From: Clostridiales bacterium UBA1248
GTDB taxonomy: Bacteria > Bacillota > Clostridia > Oscillospirales > CAG-272
Reading direction: 5' to 3'
Assembly (NCBI GenBank): GCA_002308615.1
Contig: DBWC01000123.1
Coordinates: 898-20,511 of the forward strand
DNA length: 19,614 nucleotides
The notes beneath the pieces are model-generated. The model was not told the DNA's origin. It searched no databases and was given only the letters and a program-made list of their open reading frames with translations. The position numbers and the translations under genes were made by a program. Positions 7,366 to 15,628 of this stretch are shown piece after piece; position 1 is the stretch's first letter, and each line of letters starts with the position of its first letter.

Positions 7366-7729
7366 ATGAAACTTACGGTGCAAAAAGAGTATCACGGCGC
7401 ACCGATAAGCAAAAAGCTCGCGTCCAACTTTATAGAGCTCGGCTACGGACTGCAGGTCGAAGGGGATGGCTGCGCGCTCGTTTTGAACATACTCGACCGT
7501 GCGGAGCAAAACGACGGGCTTGAGCTCGATCTTTCGGCTTTTGACGTAGACGGCGAAGAATACGGGGGGGACGGTACTTTACGGCGACAGCCTGATATCG
7601 ATGAACAGATTTAACGACGCGCAGATAAAGGAAGGTCCGTATGCCGTCACGGTAAAAGACGGGATCTTATACGCGGATATAAAAAAGCTGTCTTTTTGCG
7701 AGATCGTCATACCGTGCAAAAATATATGA
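7366..7729 (+). pseudogene. Remnant of a GH51-like alpha-L-arabinofuranosidase gene (internal deletion plus frameshift)
   Basis: An AAAGGA ribosome site precedes the ATG at 7366. The open frame encodes only 82 residues, to 7614. At a run of seven Gs (7564-7570) the reading sense moves to the next frame, which continues coherently to a TGA at 7727-7729 (VLYGDSLISMNRFNDAQIKE, then a strand-rich end). Six Gs would give one protein of about 120 residues. The N-terminal NFIELGYGLQVEG (residues 21-33) resembles the opening of GH51-like arabinofuranosidases, and the rest resembles their C-terminal beta-sandwich. The catalytic barrel between them, expected to be several hundred residues, is missing, with the apparent joint near residues 33-36. 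The family assignment is from memory of motifs and is tentative; the frame break is directly visible. A sequencing error in the G run cannot be excluded. Confidence 0.55.
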
Positions 7730-7744
7730 GCTGATATAACGTAA

Positions 7745-7778
7745 AAACCCGGTCGGGCGTTAATGCCCGGCCGGGTTT
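7745..7778. terminator. Bidirectional intrinsic terminator between convergent operons
   Basis: A 14-bp stem (7745-7758 with 7765-7778, one G-T wobble) closes a 6-nt loop. On the minus strand it is followed by TTTTT, so it is a good terminator for the CBM9-protein transcript. On the plus strand the following sequence is less T-rich. Confidence 0.8.
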
Positions 7779-7800
7779 ATGTTGATTTGGTTTTTGCGTA

Positions 7801-7824
7801 CGGATGCGTTTATCCGCTTTTTTT
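7801..7824 (+). terminator. Second terminator for the plus-strand operon
   Basis: A short CGGAT/ATCCG hairpin (7801-7805, 7812-7816) is followed by C and seven Ts on the plus strand (7818-7824). It overlaps the stop codon of the convergent minus-strand gene and would back up the stem at 7745-7778. Confidence 0.5.
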
Positions 7825-9454
7825 ATTTCTTTTTCTTTGTTACTATTATTATGACGATCACCGCGACCGCAACGACCGCAACGCCCACGATAACGTAGAT
7901 TATCCACGTTTTGCCGCCCTGATTTGTTTGCTGCGCCGTCGTCGTTGTGTCGGGATCCTTTACTTCGGCGTTCGTTTGCGTGTCGTTATTTTCAGACGTG
8001 GTCTCGTCGTTCTGAGCCGCCGTCGTTTCATCGTCCGGCGCCGCTGTCACGTCCTTTGTCTCGTCTCCGCCTTCTTCACCGGAGACCTCTTTTACGTATT
8101 CGGGGTCAAGATCTACGTTTACGCCCTCGGCTTTGAACATAAGCGCGTCTTCATAATTTTTGAAGAAGCCCGCGGCGTATACCGTTATCTCGGATTCATC
8201 CGGATCGGAGCAGCCTCCGTCGTACGCGTCGTAACGGAGCTTGAGCACGGCGCCTTCATATCCCACGCTGTCACCGAGCTCGGCTACAACGACCTGATTT
8301 CCTTCAACGTCGTAATAATCAAACATATAGCTGTATCCGCCGGCGTATTCCGTTACGCCGTCCATGGTGCAGTAGAATATTTCGCCGGACGAATACGCGT
8401 CGTTTGTTTTAAGATACATGGCAAAGTACGGATAATCCTCCGCCTGAAGCTTTACCTGACCGGAAATATTCAAGCTTATGTACGGGTCGTTGCTCTCTTC
8501 AAACGTGAAGGTCACGCTGCCGTCGTCGTTGGTTATGTAATCCATTGCGTTTTTGCCGGAAAGTCTTGTGAAGTCCACTATAACGGCGTCGCCCTCTGCT
8601 TCGGGAACGGCGGCTTTTGTGACTACTTCACCGTCGGGATCGGGGTCGGTCAGCGCCGGACCGTCGAACACGGTCTTGCCGGACATGACAAGGCGGTTGG
8701 TGCCGCAGATGTTGTCGTTACGGTTGTTTATAACGCCGGAACCCCATTCAAGCCAGTTCTGCCATGTGTTGTCGTTTTCGCCCTCGGTCGCGGTAAGAAG
8801 AGCCGCCGATATGCCGTAGGTCGTGCCGACGTGGGGCATATTCTCGGGTAAAAGCTCCTCCCACGGAACGAATACTTCGTAAGTCGTGATCTTGCCGTCG
8901 TTTGACGCGCCGTATTTGCCGCCTTCGCTCTGGAGCGCCAGGCCCTGCATTACGCCGTGCCAGCAGTACGAATAACATTCACCGTCTTCTTTGCAGTATG
9001 CAAACGCAAATTCCTGATAATCCTCGGAGAAGTTCAGCTCTCTTGACGGGGAGGGGGTGAGATACTGGTCGGCTGTGCAGCCGTACGGGTCAAGTCTCAT
9101 CTGCAGGCAGTCGCCGTTCCAGATGTTCTGCGTTGTTACGTTGTCGTTGCAGGGGCTCGTATCCGGCGTCTGCGCGGCGATATAGAAGCCCTCGAACGTG
9201 TAGCGGAACCAGATGGTGAACTCGACGTCGGTCTGGTCGTCCTTGCTGACGTCGGTCTGCGGATTTTCCGGATATTTGATGTGAGCGACGGTCGGATCTC
9301 CCCATTCTTCAACGGAGACTTTGCCGTCTATATCCGGCTCTTTGTCAAACTGCAGCGCTTCAACGGTTGCGAATTCCTCTTCTTCAGCCGATACAAAGGT
9401 GCAAAGTGAGAATACAAGAAACGCGGCTATAATGACAGACAGTATTTTTTTCAT
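7823..9454 (-). CDS. Secreted, membrane-anchored CBM9-like carbohydrate-binding protein
   Basis: Predicted cell-surface protein of 543 residues. A signal peptide (residues 1-23, ending VSA) leads into a CBM9/DOMON-type domain at about 30-265, recognisable from IDGKVSVEEWGDPT at the start and WLEWGSGVINNRNDNICGTN near the end. A second beta-rich domain follows at about 285-440. A Thr/Asp/Glu/Asn-rich linker (about 455-510) then leads to a single hydrophobic helix (about 515-538) and a KKKK stop-transfer tail, so the protein is tethered with its binding domains outside. The CBM9-like part is clearly paralogous to that of the upstream gene, 37 bp away. AAAGGA precedes the start. No catalytic residues of a known glycoside hydrolase are seen; a sensing or sugar-capture role is inferred. 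Confidence 0.85.
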   Translation of the reverse strand: MKKILSVIIAAFLVFSLCTFVSAEEEEFATVEALQFDKEPDIDGKVSVEEWGDPTVAHIKYPENPQTDVSKDDQTDVEFTIWFRYTFEGFYIAAQTPDTSPCNDNVTTQNIWNGDCLQMRLDPYGCTADQYLTPSPSRELNFSEDYQEFAFAYCKEDGECYSYCWHGVMQGLALQSEGGKYGASNDGKITTYEVFVPWEELLPENMPHVGTTYGISAALLTATEGENDNTWQNWLEWGSGVINNRNDNICGTNRLVMSGKTVFDGPALTDPDPDGEVVTKAAVPEAEGDAVIVDFTRLSGKNAMDYITNDDGSVTFTFEESNDPYISLNISGQVKLQAEDYPYFAMYLKTNDAYSSGEIFYCTMDGVTEYAGGYSYMFDYYDVEGNQVVVAELGDSVGYEGAVLKLRYDAYDGGCSDPDESEITVYAAGFFKNYEDALMFKAEGVNVDLDPEYVKEVSGEEGGDETKDVTAAPDDETTAAQNDETTSENNDTQTNAEVKDPDTTTTAQQTNQGGKTWIIYVIVGVAVVAVAVIVIIIVTKKKK

Positions 9455-9491
9455 TGCGGTCCGTTCCTTTCTTTATATTAAATTTATTTGA

Positions 9492-10499
9492 TTACACTCT
9501 TATAAGCGAGCTTACGGTCTTAAACAGAGCAACAACGTCTTTGTTGTCTACCTCGCCGTCGCCGTTTACGTCAAGCGCGTCTTCGACTATATTGTCGACA
9601 GTAACGCCGGACAAATACTTGAAAAGCGCGACCACGTCCTTGTTGTTGAGCTCGCCGCTGCCGTCAACGTCGCCCTTGATCACGTTTGCCGCGGGTATCT
9701 TGCCGCCGAATACGCTCTTGTTTGCGATAGTCAGACGGTTCGTACCGCATATATTGTCGTTTCTGCCGTTTATAACGCCGCAGCCCCATTCAAGCCAGTT
9801 CTGCCATTTGTTGCTGTTTTCACCCTCCGTGGCGGTGAGGAGCGCCGCGGCTATACCGAACGTATCGTTTATTTCCGGTGTCTCGTCAACGATCTCTTTC
9901 CACGGTATGAATATCTCGTACGTTGTGACCGCGCCGTCGTTTGTCGCACCGTAGCTGCCTTCGCCCTCGACCTGCAGGAAGTCGCCGCCCATGATGCCCT
10001 TGAAGCAGTAAGCGCTGCAGTAGCCGCCGGTCTTATTATATGCAAAAGCGAGCTCCTGGTAGTTTGACGAATAGTTATTGTTGCGCGTTGCGGACGGCTC
10101 CAGTCCCTGATCGACGGTACAGCCCACCGGATCGAGTCTTATCTGCAGACAGTCACCGTTCCAGATGGAGGAGGAGGTCGTATTGATATTGCACGGGCTT
10201 TCGTCCGGCGTCGTGAGCGCTATGTAAAATCCTTCGTACGTGTAGCGGAACCATATGTCGAACGTAACGTCCTTACGGTCGTCGTCTTTGATATCCGTCT
10301 GAGCGTTGTCGGGATATTTTACGTTTGCGACCGTCGGCTCGCCCCATTCTTCAACGGATACCTTGCCGTCTATCTTCGGCAGACGGTCAAAGTAAAGCGC
10401 TTCAACGGAGGCAAATGCCTCTCCATCGGCCGATGCAGTAAACACACAGACCGAAAGGATCATAATGACCGATAAAAGTGCTGCTGATAGTTTTTTCAT
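9492..10499 (-). CDS. Secreted CBM9-like protein with C-terminal type I dockerin
   Basis: Predicted extracellular protein of 335 residues. The signal peptide covers residues 1-24 (ending ASA). A CBM9/DOMON-like domain fills about 28-265 (IDGKVSVEEWGEPT; later WLEWGCGVINGRNDNICGTN). The C-terminal 60 residues form a dockerin with two complete calcium loops, DVDGSGELNNKD (277-288) and DVNGDGEVDNKD (310-321), each followed by the same helix start VVALFK. A dockerin binds a cohesin on a scaffold, so this protein should dock to a cell-surface or secreted scaffoldin; a cohesin-like gene lies 5 kb away on the same strand. AAGGAAGG stands about 7 nt before the start. Only 14 bp separate it from glnS upstream, and it precedes its membrane-anchored paralogue by 37 bp. 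It has no enzymatic domain. Confidence 0.93.
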   Translation of the reverse strand: MKKLSAALLSVIMILSVCVFTASADGEAFASVEALYFDRLPKIDGKVSVEEWGEPTVANVKYPDNAQTDIKDDDRKDVTFDIWFRYTYEGFYIALTTPDESPCNINTTSSSIWNGDCLQIRLDPVGCTVDQGLEPSATRNNNYSSNYQELAFAYNKTGGYCSAYCFKGIMGGDFLQVEGEGSYGATNDGAVTTYEIFIPWKEIVDETPEINDTFGIAAALLTATEGENSNKWQNWLEWGCGVINGRNDNICGTNRLTIANKSVFGGKIPAANVIKGDVDGSGELNNKDVVALFKYLSGVTVDNIVEDALDVNGDGEVDNKDVVALFKTVSSLIRV

Positions 10500-10513
10500 A
10501 AGCTTACCTTCCT

Positions 10514-12160
10514 TTATATATTTTGAACTTTAAAACTGTCTTTTAAAGTCACTATTCTGTTGTATGTGTTTTCGTTTTTGCTGTCGAGCGTGAAGTAGCC
10601 TAAGCGTACGAACTGGAATTTGTCGCCCTGCCTGGCGTCCTTCATGGACGGCTCGAGCATTATATCTTTAATCAAAACTTTAGAATCGGGATTTAAATAT
10701 TTTTCGTATTCGGAAGATTCTATCTCGTTCATATTGGCGTAAGTGAAAAGTCTGTCGTAAAGCGCTGCGTCCGCTTTGATACAGTGCGCGGCGGAGAGCC
10801 AGTGGATGGTGCCTTTTATCTTTCTGCCGTCCGCGGGCATACCGTTGCCCGTTTCAAGGTCGGCTATGCAGTGAACTTCTATGATCTTTCCGTCAGCGTC
10901 GGTCTTTATATCGGTGCACTTTACGATGTAGGCGCCCATGAGTCTTACCTCGCCGTCCGGCTTCATGCGGAAGAACTTGGGAGGCGGATCGGCGGATACG
11001 TCGTCGCGGTCAATATATACAACTTTTGAAAACGGCACCTTGCGTGTGCCCGCGTTTTCATCGTTCGGGTTGTTCGGCAGATCGAAATACTCTGTTTTAT
11101 CTTCGGGATAGTTGTCTATAACGACCTTTACCGGATCGAGCACGGCTATACGGCGGGTCGCGGTCCTGTTGAGCTCCTCGCGCACGCAGTAGTCGAGAAG
11201 ACCTATGTCAACTAAACTGTTTGATTTTGCAACTCCGACCCTCTCGATAAAGTCGAGTATCGACGCGGCGGTGAAGCCGCGGCGGCGAAGACCGCAGAGC
11301 GTGGGCATACGCGGATCGTCCCAGCCGTCGACAAGTCCGTTTTCCACTAAGTGGCGCAGAAAACGCTTGCTCATCACGGTGTGCGTGACGTTAAGACGCG
11401 CGAATTCTATCTGTCTCGGCTTGGCATTCAGATCCACGTGGTCGCGCACCCAGTTGTAAAGCGGTCTGTGATCCTCGTATTCAAGTGAGCAGAGGCTGTG
11501 CGTTATGCCCTCTATCATATCCTGTATGGGATGAGCAAAGTCGTACATCGGGAAGATGCACCATTTCGTCCCCTGTCTGTGATGATCTATATAGCGGATG
11601 CGGTAAAGCACCGGGTCACGCATATTGAAGTTGCCGCTTCCCAAATCGATTTTCGCGCGCAGCGTGTATTTGCCCTCCGGAAATTCTCCGGCTCTCATCC
11701 TGCGGAAAAGATCGAGGCTTTCTTGCACCGGTCTGTCGCGGTACGGGGATCTTGCCGGGGTGGATAAGTCTCCGCGGTATTCTCTGAACTGATCGGCTGA
11801 CAGCTCGCATACGTACGCGTCGCCCGACATGATGAGCTTTTCGGCTAACTGATACGTAGTCTCAAAGTAATCGGAGCCGTAGTAAAATCTGTCGCCCCAG
11901 TCGAAGCCGAGCCAGTGTATGTCCTCTTTTATAGCGTCGACGAATTCCGTGTCTTCCTTTGCGGGATTCGTGTCGTCCATACGCAGATTGCATTCTCCGC
12001 CGTATTTTAACGCGGTGCCGAAGTCGATAACGAGCGCTTTGCAGTGGCCGATGTGAAGATAGCCGTTAGGCTCCGGCGGAAAGCGCGTGTGTATTTTCAT
12101 TCCGGGATTGTTAAGCAGATCCTCGTCTATAAAATCGTGTATGAAGTTAGATGATTCCAT
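10514..12160 (-). CDS. glnS: Glutaminyl-tRNA synthetase
   Basis: Charges tRNA-Gln with glutamine in the cytoplasm. Class I synthetase signatures are visible: the HIGH motif within RFPPEPNGYLHIGHCKAL (HIGH at residues 36-39) and the KMSKS equivalent VMSKR (262-266). The long C-terminal anticodon-binding beta domains are present, giving 548 residues, the usual GlnRS size. The RFPPEPNGYLHIGH wording separates it from GluRS, which reads APSPTG at this point. It lies 12 bp after the SGNH gene, with AGAGGA about 7 nt before the start. With gltX in the same operon the cell has direct Gln-tRNA synthesis, so the amidotransferase route is not required for tRNA-Gln. The downstream neighbours are surface proteins, an unusual companion set. 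Confidence 0.96.
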   Translation of the reverse strand: MESSNFIHDFIDEDLLNNPGMKIHTRFPPEPNGYLHIGHCKALVIDFGTALKYGGECNLRMDDTNPAKEDTEFVDAIKEDIHWLGFDWGDRFYYGSDYFETTYQLAEKLIMSGDAYVCELSADQFREYRGDLSTPARSPYRDRPVQESLDLFRRMRAGEFPEGKYTLRAKIDLGSGNFNMRDPVLYRIRYIDHHRQGTKWCIFPMYDFAHPIQDMIEGITHSLCSLEYEDHRPLYNWVRDHVDLNAKPRQIEFARLNVTHTVMSKRFLRHLVENGLVDGWDDPRMPTLCGLRRRGFTAASILDFIERVGVAKSNSLVDIGLLDYCVREELNRTATRRIAVLDPVKVVIDNYPEDKTEYFDLPNNPNDENAGTRKVPFSKVVYIDRDDVSADPPPKFFRMKPDGEVRLMGAYIVKCTDIKTDADGKIIEVHCIADLETGNGMPADGRKIKGTIHWLSAAHCIKADAALYDRLFTYANMNEIESSEYEKYLNPDSKVLIKDIMLEPSMKDARQGDKFQFVRLGYFTLDSKNENTYNRIVTLKDSFKVQNI

Positions 12161-12172
12161 ATGTTTATCCTC

Positions 12173-12793
12173 TTAAAGCAGTTTTTTTATTTCATCCGCG
12201 ACCTTCTGCGCCAGAGCCTCCGTACCGTCCGCGCTCGGATGTATACCGTCCTCACACAGATATTTATCCGGGTCGGCTGCTATCACGGAGTAAAGGTCGT
12301 TTATTTTTATTTTGCGGGCGGACAGCATTTCCGCGCACGCTTTATTGTATTGCCTTATATCGGCGTTCCATTTGTCCGTTCCGTCGCATAAGAACAGCTG
12401 CGGCCCGGCTTCGGTCATGACGTAATTCGTCTTTTTCTGTTCGTCAAGCTGTCTGCCGCCCGGCGTAGTCGTCGCCCAGATCAGATTTTTGCAATAGCTT
12501 TCCATCTGTACTGCGAGCCGTCTGTTGTGTTCTAAATACTCGGGCAGGGGAGTGAAGACTTCACCGTCCGCGGTGCAGCGGTGCAGATCCCATACGCCCG
12601 TATTCCAGTGGATCACGTCCGGCTTCGGGTCGCCCCAGCCCGCCATCCACATTTTCATGCCCCAAAGCGCGTATTTGGTGTAGCGGCAGTTCTCGTTTGG
12701 CGCGTAAACTTTTACGTCCTTACCTAAGAGCTCCGCGACGCGCCCCTGATAGCACAGACGGAGCGAATCGCCTATCAAAATTACGGTTTTCAT
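12173..12793 (-). CDS. SGNH/GDSL-family hydrolase
   Basis: Predicted esterase or lipase-type hydrolase of 206 residues. The nucleophile motif GDS is at residues 8-10 (ILIGDSLR), a WNTG stretch at 63-66 stands where the block III Asn is expected, and the catalytic pair Asp-x-x-His is D182 and H185 (EDGIHPSADG). There is no signal peptide, so it is probably cytoplasmic. Its start overlaps the gltX stop (ATGA), implying coupled translation; an AAAGGAAAG lies 13 nt upstream. glnS follows 12 bp later. SGNH enzymes commonly deacetylate carbohydrates or act on esters; which applies here cannot be told. Its position between two tRNA synthetases is odd but gives no functional clue. Confidence 0.88.
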   Translation of the reverse strand: MKTVILIGDSLRLCYQGRVAELLGKDVKVYAPNENCRYTKYALWGMKMWMAGWGDPKPDVIHWNTGVWDLHRCTADGEVFTPLPEYLEHNRRLAVQMESYCKNLIWATTTPGGRQLDEQKKTNYVMTEAGPQLFLCDGTDKWNADIRQYNKACAEMLSARKIKINDLYSVIAADPDKYLCEDGIHPSADGTEALAQKVADEIKKLL

Positions 12794-14460
12794 AAAAGCG
12801 CGATGCTTTCCTTTATTCTGTCCGTCATACGATGTCGACCTAATATTTTTATCACTTCGTACAGATCGGGCGAATTCTGTCTGCCCGTTATCGCAATGCG
12901 GACAAACGACGCGACGTCGCCGACGTGACCTTTGTATTTATCCGGCTCTTTTTTATAAAGCTTCGTTTCGCGTGCGTAACCGATCTGCTCCGCTATGTCT
13001 TTCAGCTTTTCAAACCAGCCCGTCTGATCGTCGTTTTCGTCGTAGCTATCAATAAACTTTTTAAGCGCGGTTTTTATATCTTCTTTGTCTTTATCCGCCG
13101 GCATATCGTCGTCACGGCTGAAATATCTGTCGTAGAAGAAGCTCATATACGGCTTGACGTCAGCCCAGACGGCAAAATCTTTTCTCGGCTTTGCGCCGCC
13201 TCTGCCTATCGCTAAAATACTTTCGGCGTAGCCGCGGTCTGCTTGCAGCGTTTCGTAGAATTCCGGATCCATTGTTTTTGCAAATCCGCAGACGCCGTCG
13301 TAAACCTGAGCGGCGGTCATTTTGCTTATGACGTTTTTGGAAACGTCGTTCAACTTCTCGGTATCGAACAGACAGCCGGATACGCTCATTTTCTTTATGG
13401 AAAACGGGAAATCGAGACGGTCCTTGTCCGGATTCTGCGTATGCCATTCCTCGTAGTTGGAATTGAGCAGAGTCATAACGTACTCGTTTACCGCGTCGAC
13501 GGAATAACCCATTTTTCTGTAATCTTCCAGATTCGCGCCCATATCGCGCTTTGAGAATTTCTTTTTGTTGCCGTTCTCGTCGAGACGCATGAGCTGCGCT
13601 ATGTGCATATATTTCGGCGGTTTGAAGCCGAGGTAACGGAAAAGCATAAGGTGCTTTGACAGGCTCGGCAGCCATTCCTCGCCGCGTATGACGTGCGTCG
13701 TGCGCATAAGGTGATCGTCAACCGCGTGGGCGAAGTGATACGTCGGTATGCCGTCCGATTTCAATAAAACGACGTCCTCGTCGTTTTCCGGTATCTCAAG
13801 CAGACCTTTTACCAAATCGGTGACTTTTATTTTCTTTTCGGGGTCGCCGTCGGCAATCGCGAACAGCGCGAATTTGTGACCCGCGGCAAGCTCGGATTCG
13901 ACCTGCTCCATCGTAAATTCACGGCGCTTCAGCATCGCCTCGCGTCTCGCTTCGGCGTCCTGCTCCCAGTTCACGCTTTTGATCTCGGCTTTTTTATCGA
14001 GTGTTTTAAGCTCGTCAAGCTCCTCGTCTGTTGAGAAAACGGGGTACGCGCGTCCTTCCGCGACGAGCTTCTTTGCGTAGACGTGATATATGTCGACTCT
14101 CTGACTCTGCGTGTAGGGGCCGTAGTCGCCCTTGTCGCCGTCGGCGGTCACGCCCTCGTCAAAATGAAGTCCGTAATAGTCAAGTATCGTCGTTATGAAT
14201 CCCGCCGCGCCTTCCACCTCGCGCTTTGAATCGGTGTCCTCGATACGCAGATAAAACACGCCGCCCGACTGGTGAGCAAGACGCTCGCAGACGGTAGCGG
14301 GGAAAAGCCCGCCTATGTGGAAAAATCCGGTGGGGGACGGCGCTATCCTCGTTACCTTCGCACCCTCCGGCAGAGAACGCTCGGGATACTTTGCCTCAAG
14401 ATCGTCCGGCGTCACGGTGACGTCCGGGAAAAGCATGTCGGCAAGCTTACAATAGTCCAT
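12790..14460 (-). CDS. gltX: Glutamyl-tRNA synthetase
   Basis: Charges tRNA-Glu with glutamate. The class I HIGH element is in APSPTGFFHIGGL (HIGG at residues 48-51) and the KMSKS element reads KFSKR (301-305). At 556 residues it is longer than the roughly 470 of Escherichia coli GltX, partly because of an N-terminal extension of about 35 residues before VTRIAPSPTG (LFPDVTVTPDDLEAKYPER). I recall this extension from other Clostridia GluRS proteins. A promoter (TTGATT, 17 bp, TATAAT) and a GAGGA ribosome site lie directly upstream. It is the first gene of the gltX-SGNH-glnS-CBM9-CBM9 series and overlaps the next gene by 4 bp. Confidence 0.96.
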   Translation of the reverse strand: MDYCKLADMLFPDVTVTPDDLEAKYPERSLPEGAKVTRIAPSPTGFFHIGGLFPATVCERLAHQSGGVFYLRIEDTDSKREVEGAAGFITTILDYYGLHFDEGVTADGDKGDYGPYTQSQRVDIYHVYAKKLVAEGRAYPVFSTDEELDELKTLDKKAEIKSVNWEQDAEARREAMLKRREFTMEQVESELAAGHKFALFAIADGDPEKKIKVTDLVKGLLEIPENDEDVVLLKSDGIPTYHFAHAVDDHLMRTTHVIRGEEWLPSLSKHLMLFRYLGFKPPKYMHIAQLMRLDENGNKKKFSKRDMGANLEDYRKMGYSVDAVNEYVMTLLNSNYEEWHTQNPDKDRLDFPFSIKKMSVSGCLFDTEKLNDVSKNVISKMTAAQVYDGVCGFAKTMDPEFYETLQADRGYAESILAIGRGGAKPRKDFAVWADVKPYMSFFYDRYFSRDDDMPADKDKEDIKTALKKFIDSYDENDDQTGWFEKLKDIAEQIGYARETKLYKKEPDKYKGHVGDVASFVRIAITGRQNSPDLYEVIKILGRHRMTDRIKESIALL

Positions 14461-14494
14461 AGTATAAAATCCTCATTATATATTATTACGTATT

Positions 14495-14523
14495 ATTATA
14501 CATCAAATCGGATCAAAAATCAA
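14495..14523 (-). promoter_or_regulatory. Promoter of the gltX operon
   Basis: On the minus strand TTGATT (14518-14523) and TATAAT (14495-14500) are spaced by 17 bp, and a GAGGA ribosome site follows about 10 nt before the gltX ATG. It lies directly after the terminator of the preceding gene, as expected for an independent operon. Confidence 0.7.
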
Positions 14524-14541
14524 GCGTTTTTTAAAACAAAA

Positions 14542-14574
14542 AAGCCAAAGGAAAACAATTTTTTCCTTTGGCTT
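14542..14574 (-). terminator. Terminator of the cohesin-like / dockerin-like gene pair
   Basis: A perfect 14-bp stem (14542-14555 with 14561-14574) with a CAATT loop is followed on the minus strand by a T-rich tail. It ends transcription from the gene finishing at 14591, upstream of the gltX promoter. Confidence 0.85.
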
Positions 14575-14590
14575 GATCTTTCTTTGTCTG

Positions 14591-15628
14591 TTACTGCGTT
14601 ATCGTTTCAAGTCCGTAGACGTATCTCTGCAGATAAAGCGCGTTTTCTATCGTTATATCGCTATTGTCAAGTACCTGCGCGGCAAGATAATCAGCGCGGT
14701 TTTCGTCAAGCAGACGGGACGCTCCGGTAAGATAATCGAGTATCGCCTTTACGTCGTTGCTGTTTATGATGCCGTCTCCGTCCGTATCTCCGTAGATTAT
14801 CACGGTGTATTCGGTCCCGTCTATCGACAGGATATATCCGGTCGCCATATTGTCGGAGCCTTTTACGGGTTCGCCCGCCGTGTTCTTAACGGTTATCGCT
14901 TCGGGATCAACGCCCTCGGATTCCGAGATACTTGCCGTCGCGTCGGTTACGGACGTGCCGGGCGCGAAGCCGGTGGCAATCTTTTCGCCGGTACCTTCGA
15001 CCGTCTGCAGTTTGACCGTGGTAAGAGATACGAGCACGGTGCATTCGCAGGTAAGGGAACCGTCTTCGTTTGACGCGGTTATCGTGATTTTGCCGTTTGC
15101 GACCGCTGTCACGGTACCTGCTTCGTCAACGGACGCGATCTCATCGTTTGAGCTTGAGAACGTGACAGCCGGAGCCTCGGTCTCGGTACCGTCCGACATA
15201 ACGGCGACTATAACGAGCTCCGCGGACTCACCGGGGGCAAGCTTTAACGATTCGGTCACAAATTTGATCTCGGCTAAAAACGCCTCCGTGACCGTATCCG
15301 TATCCGTCACGGTCTCTGTGTCGGTATCGGTGTCCGTGTCCGTTTCCGTATCGGTATCGGTATCCGTATCCGTCACGGTCTCCGTATCCGTTTCCGTATC
15401 GGTTTCCGTTTCCGTTTCCGTCTCGGTCTCCGTATCGGTTTCGGTCTCGGGTTCCGTCTCCGTATCCGTATCCGTGTCGGTAACGGTCGGTTCCTCGTAC
15501 GTCGTGCCATCCTCGGCTCTTACGGAAAGACCGGGAGTGAGAACGGCGAATATCACGCTTACGGTAACGGCAAGCGCCGCGATCGCAAGCAGGATATGCT
15601 TAACGTTTAATTTATCTGTTTTATTCAT
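14591..15628 (-). CDS. Secreted Big2-domain protein with Asp/Thr/Glu repeat linker and dockerin-like C-terminus
   Basis: Predicted exported protein of 345 residues. I chose the ATG at 15628 because a GGAG ribosome site lies about 10 nt upstream and a signal sequence then begins properly (hydrophobic 11-30, cleavage near VRA at 36-38); a longer frame to 15700 has no such support. Residues 48-115 are an almost pure Asp/Thr/Glu/Val repeat. Residues about 120-200 resemble a bacterial Ig-like group 2 domain (SSSNDEIASVDEAGTVTAVANG). The end (279-340) is dockerin-like: one clear calcium loop, GDTDGDGIINSND (280-292), and a weaker second one around ALDNSDI-type residues 319-327. It overlaps the upstream cohesin-like gene by 8 bp, so the two are coupled. 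A binding partner relation to that cohesin is inferred. Confidence 0.8.
   Translation of the reverse strand: MNKTDKLNVKHILLAIAALAVTVSVIFAVLTPGLSVRAEDGTTYEEPTVTDTDTDTETEPETETDTETETETETETDTETDTETVTDTDTDTDTETDTDTDTDTETVTDTDTVTEAFLAEIKFVTESLKLAPGESAELVIVAVMSDGTETEAPAVTFSSSNDEIASVDEAGTVTAVANGKITITASNEDGSLTCECTVLVSLTTVKLQTVEGTGEKIATGFAPGTSVTDATASISESEGVDPEAITVKNTAGEPVKGSDNMATGYILSIDGTEYTVIIYGDTDGDGIINSNDVKAILDYLTGASRLLDENRADYLAAQVLDNSDITIENALYLQRYVYGLETITQ
15290..15490. repeat. Low-complexity hexamer repeats encoding the Asp/Thr/Glu linker
   Basis: On the plus strand the sequence is a long degenerate run of GTATCG, GTATCC, GTTTCC and GTCTCG units with few other bases. It encodes residues about 48-115 of the dockerin-like protein on the minus strand. 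Such tandem DNA is prone to length change by slippage. Confidence 0.85.

Noticed and set aside
7763..8851. Plus-strand ORF of 362 codons
   Set aside because: Antisense to the CBM9 membrane protein; Arg/Val/Tyr-rich composition typical of a shadow frame, with no recognised motif.
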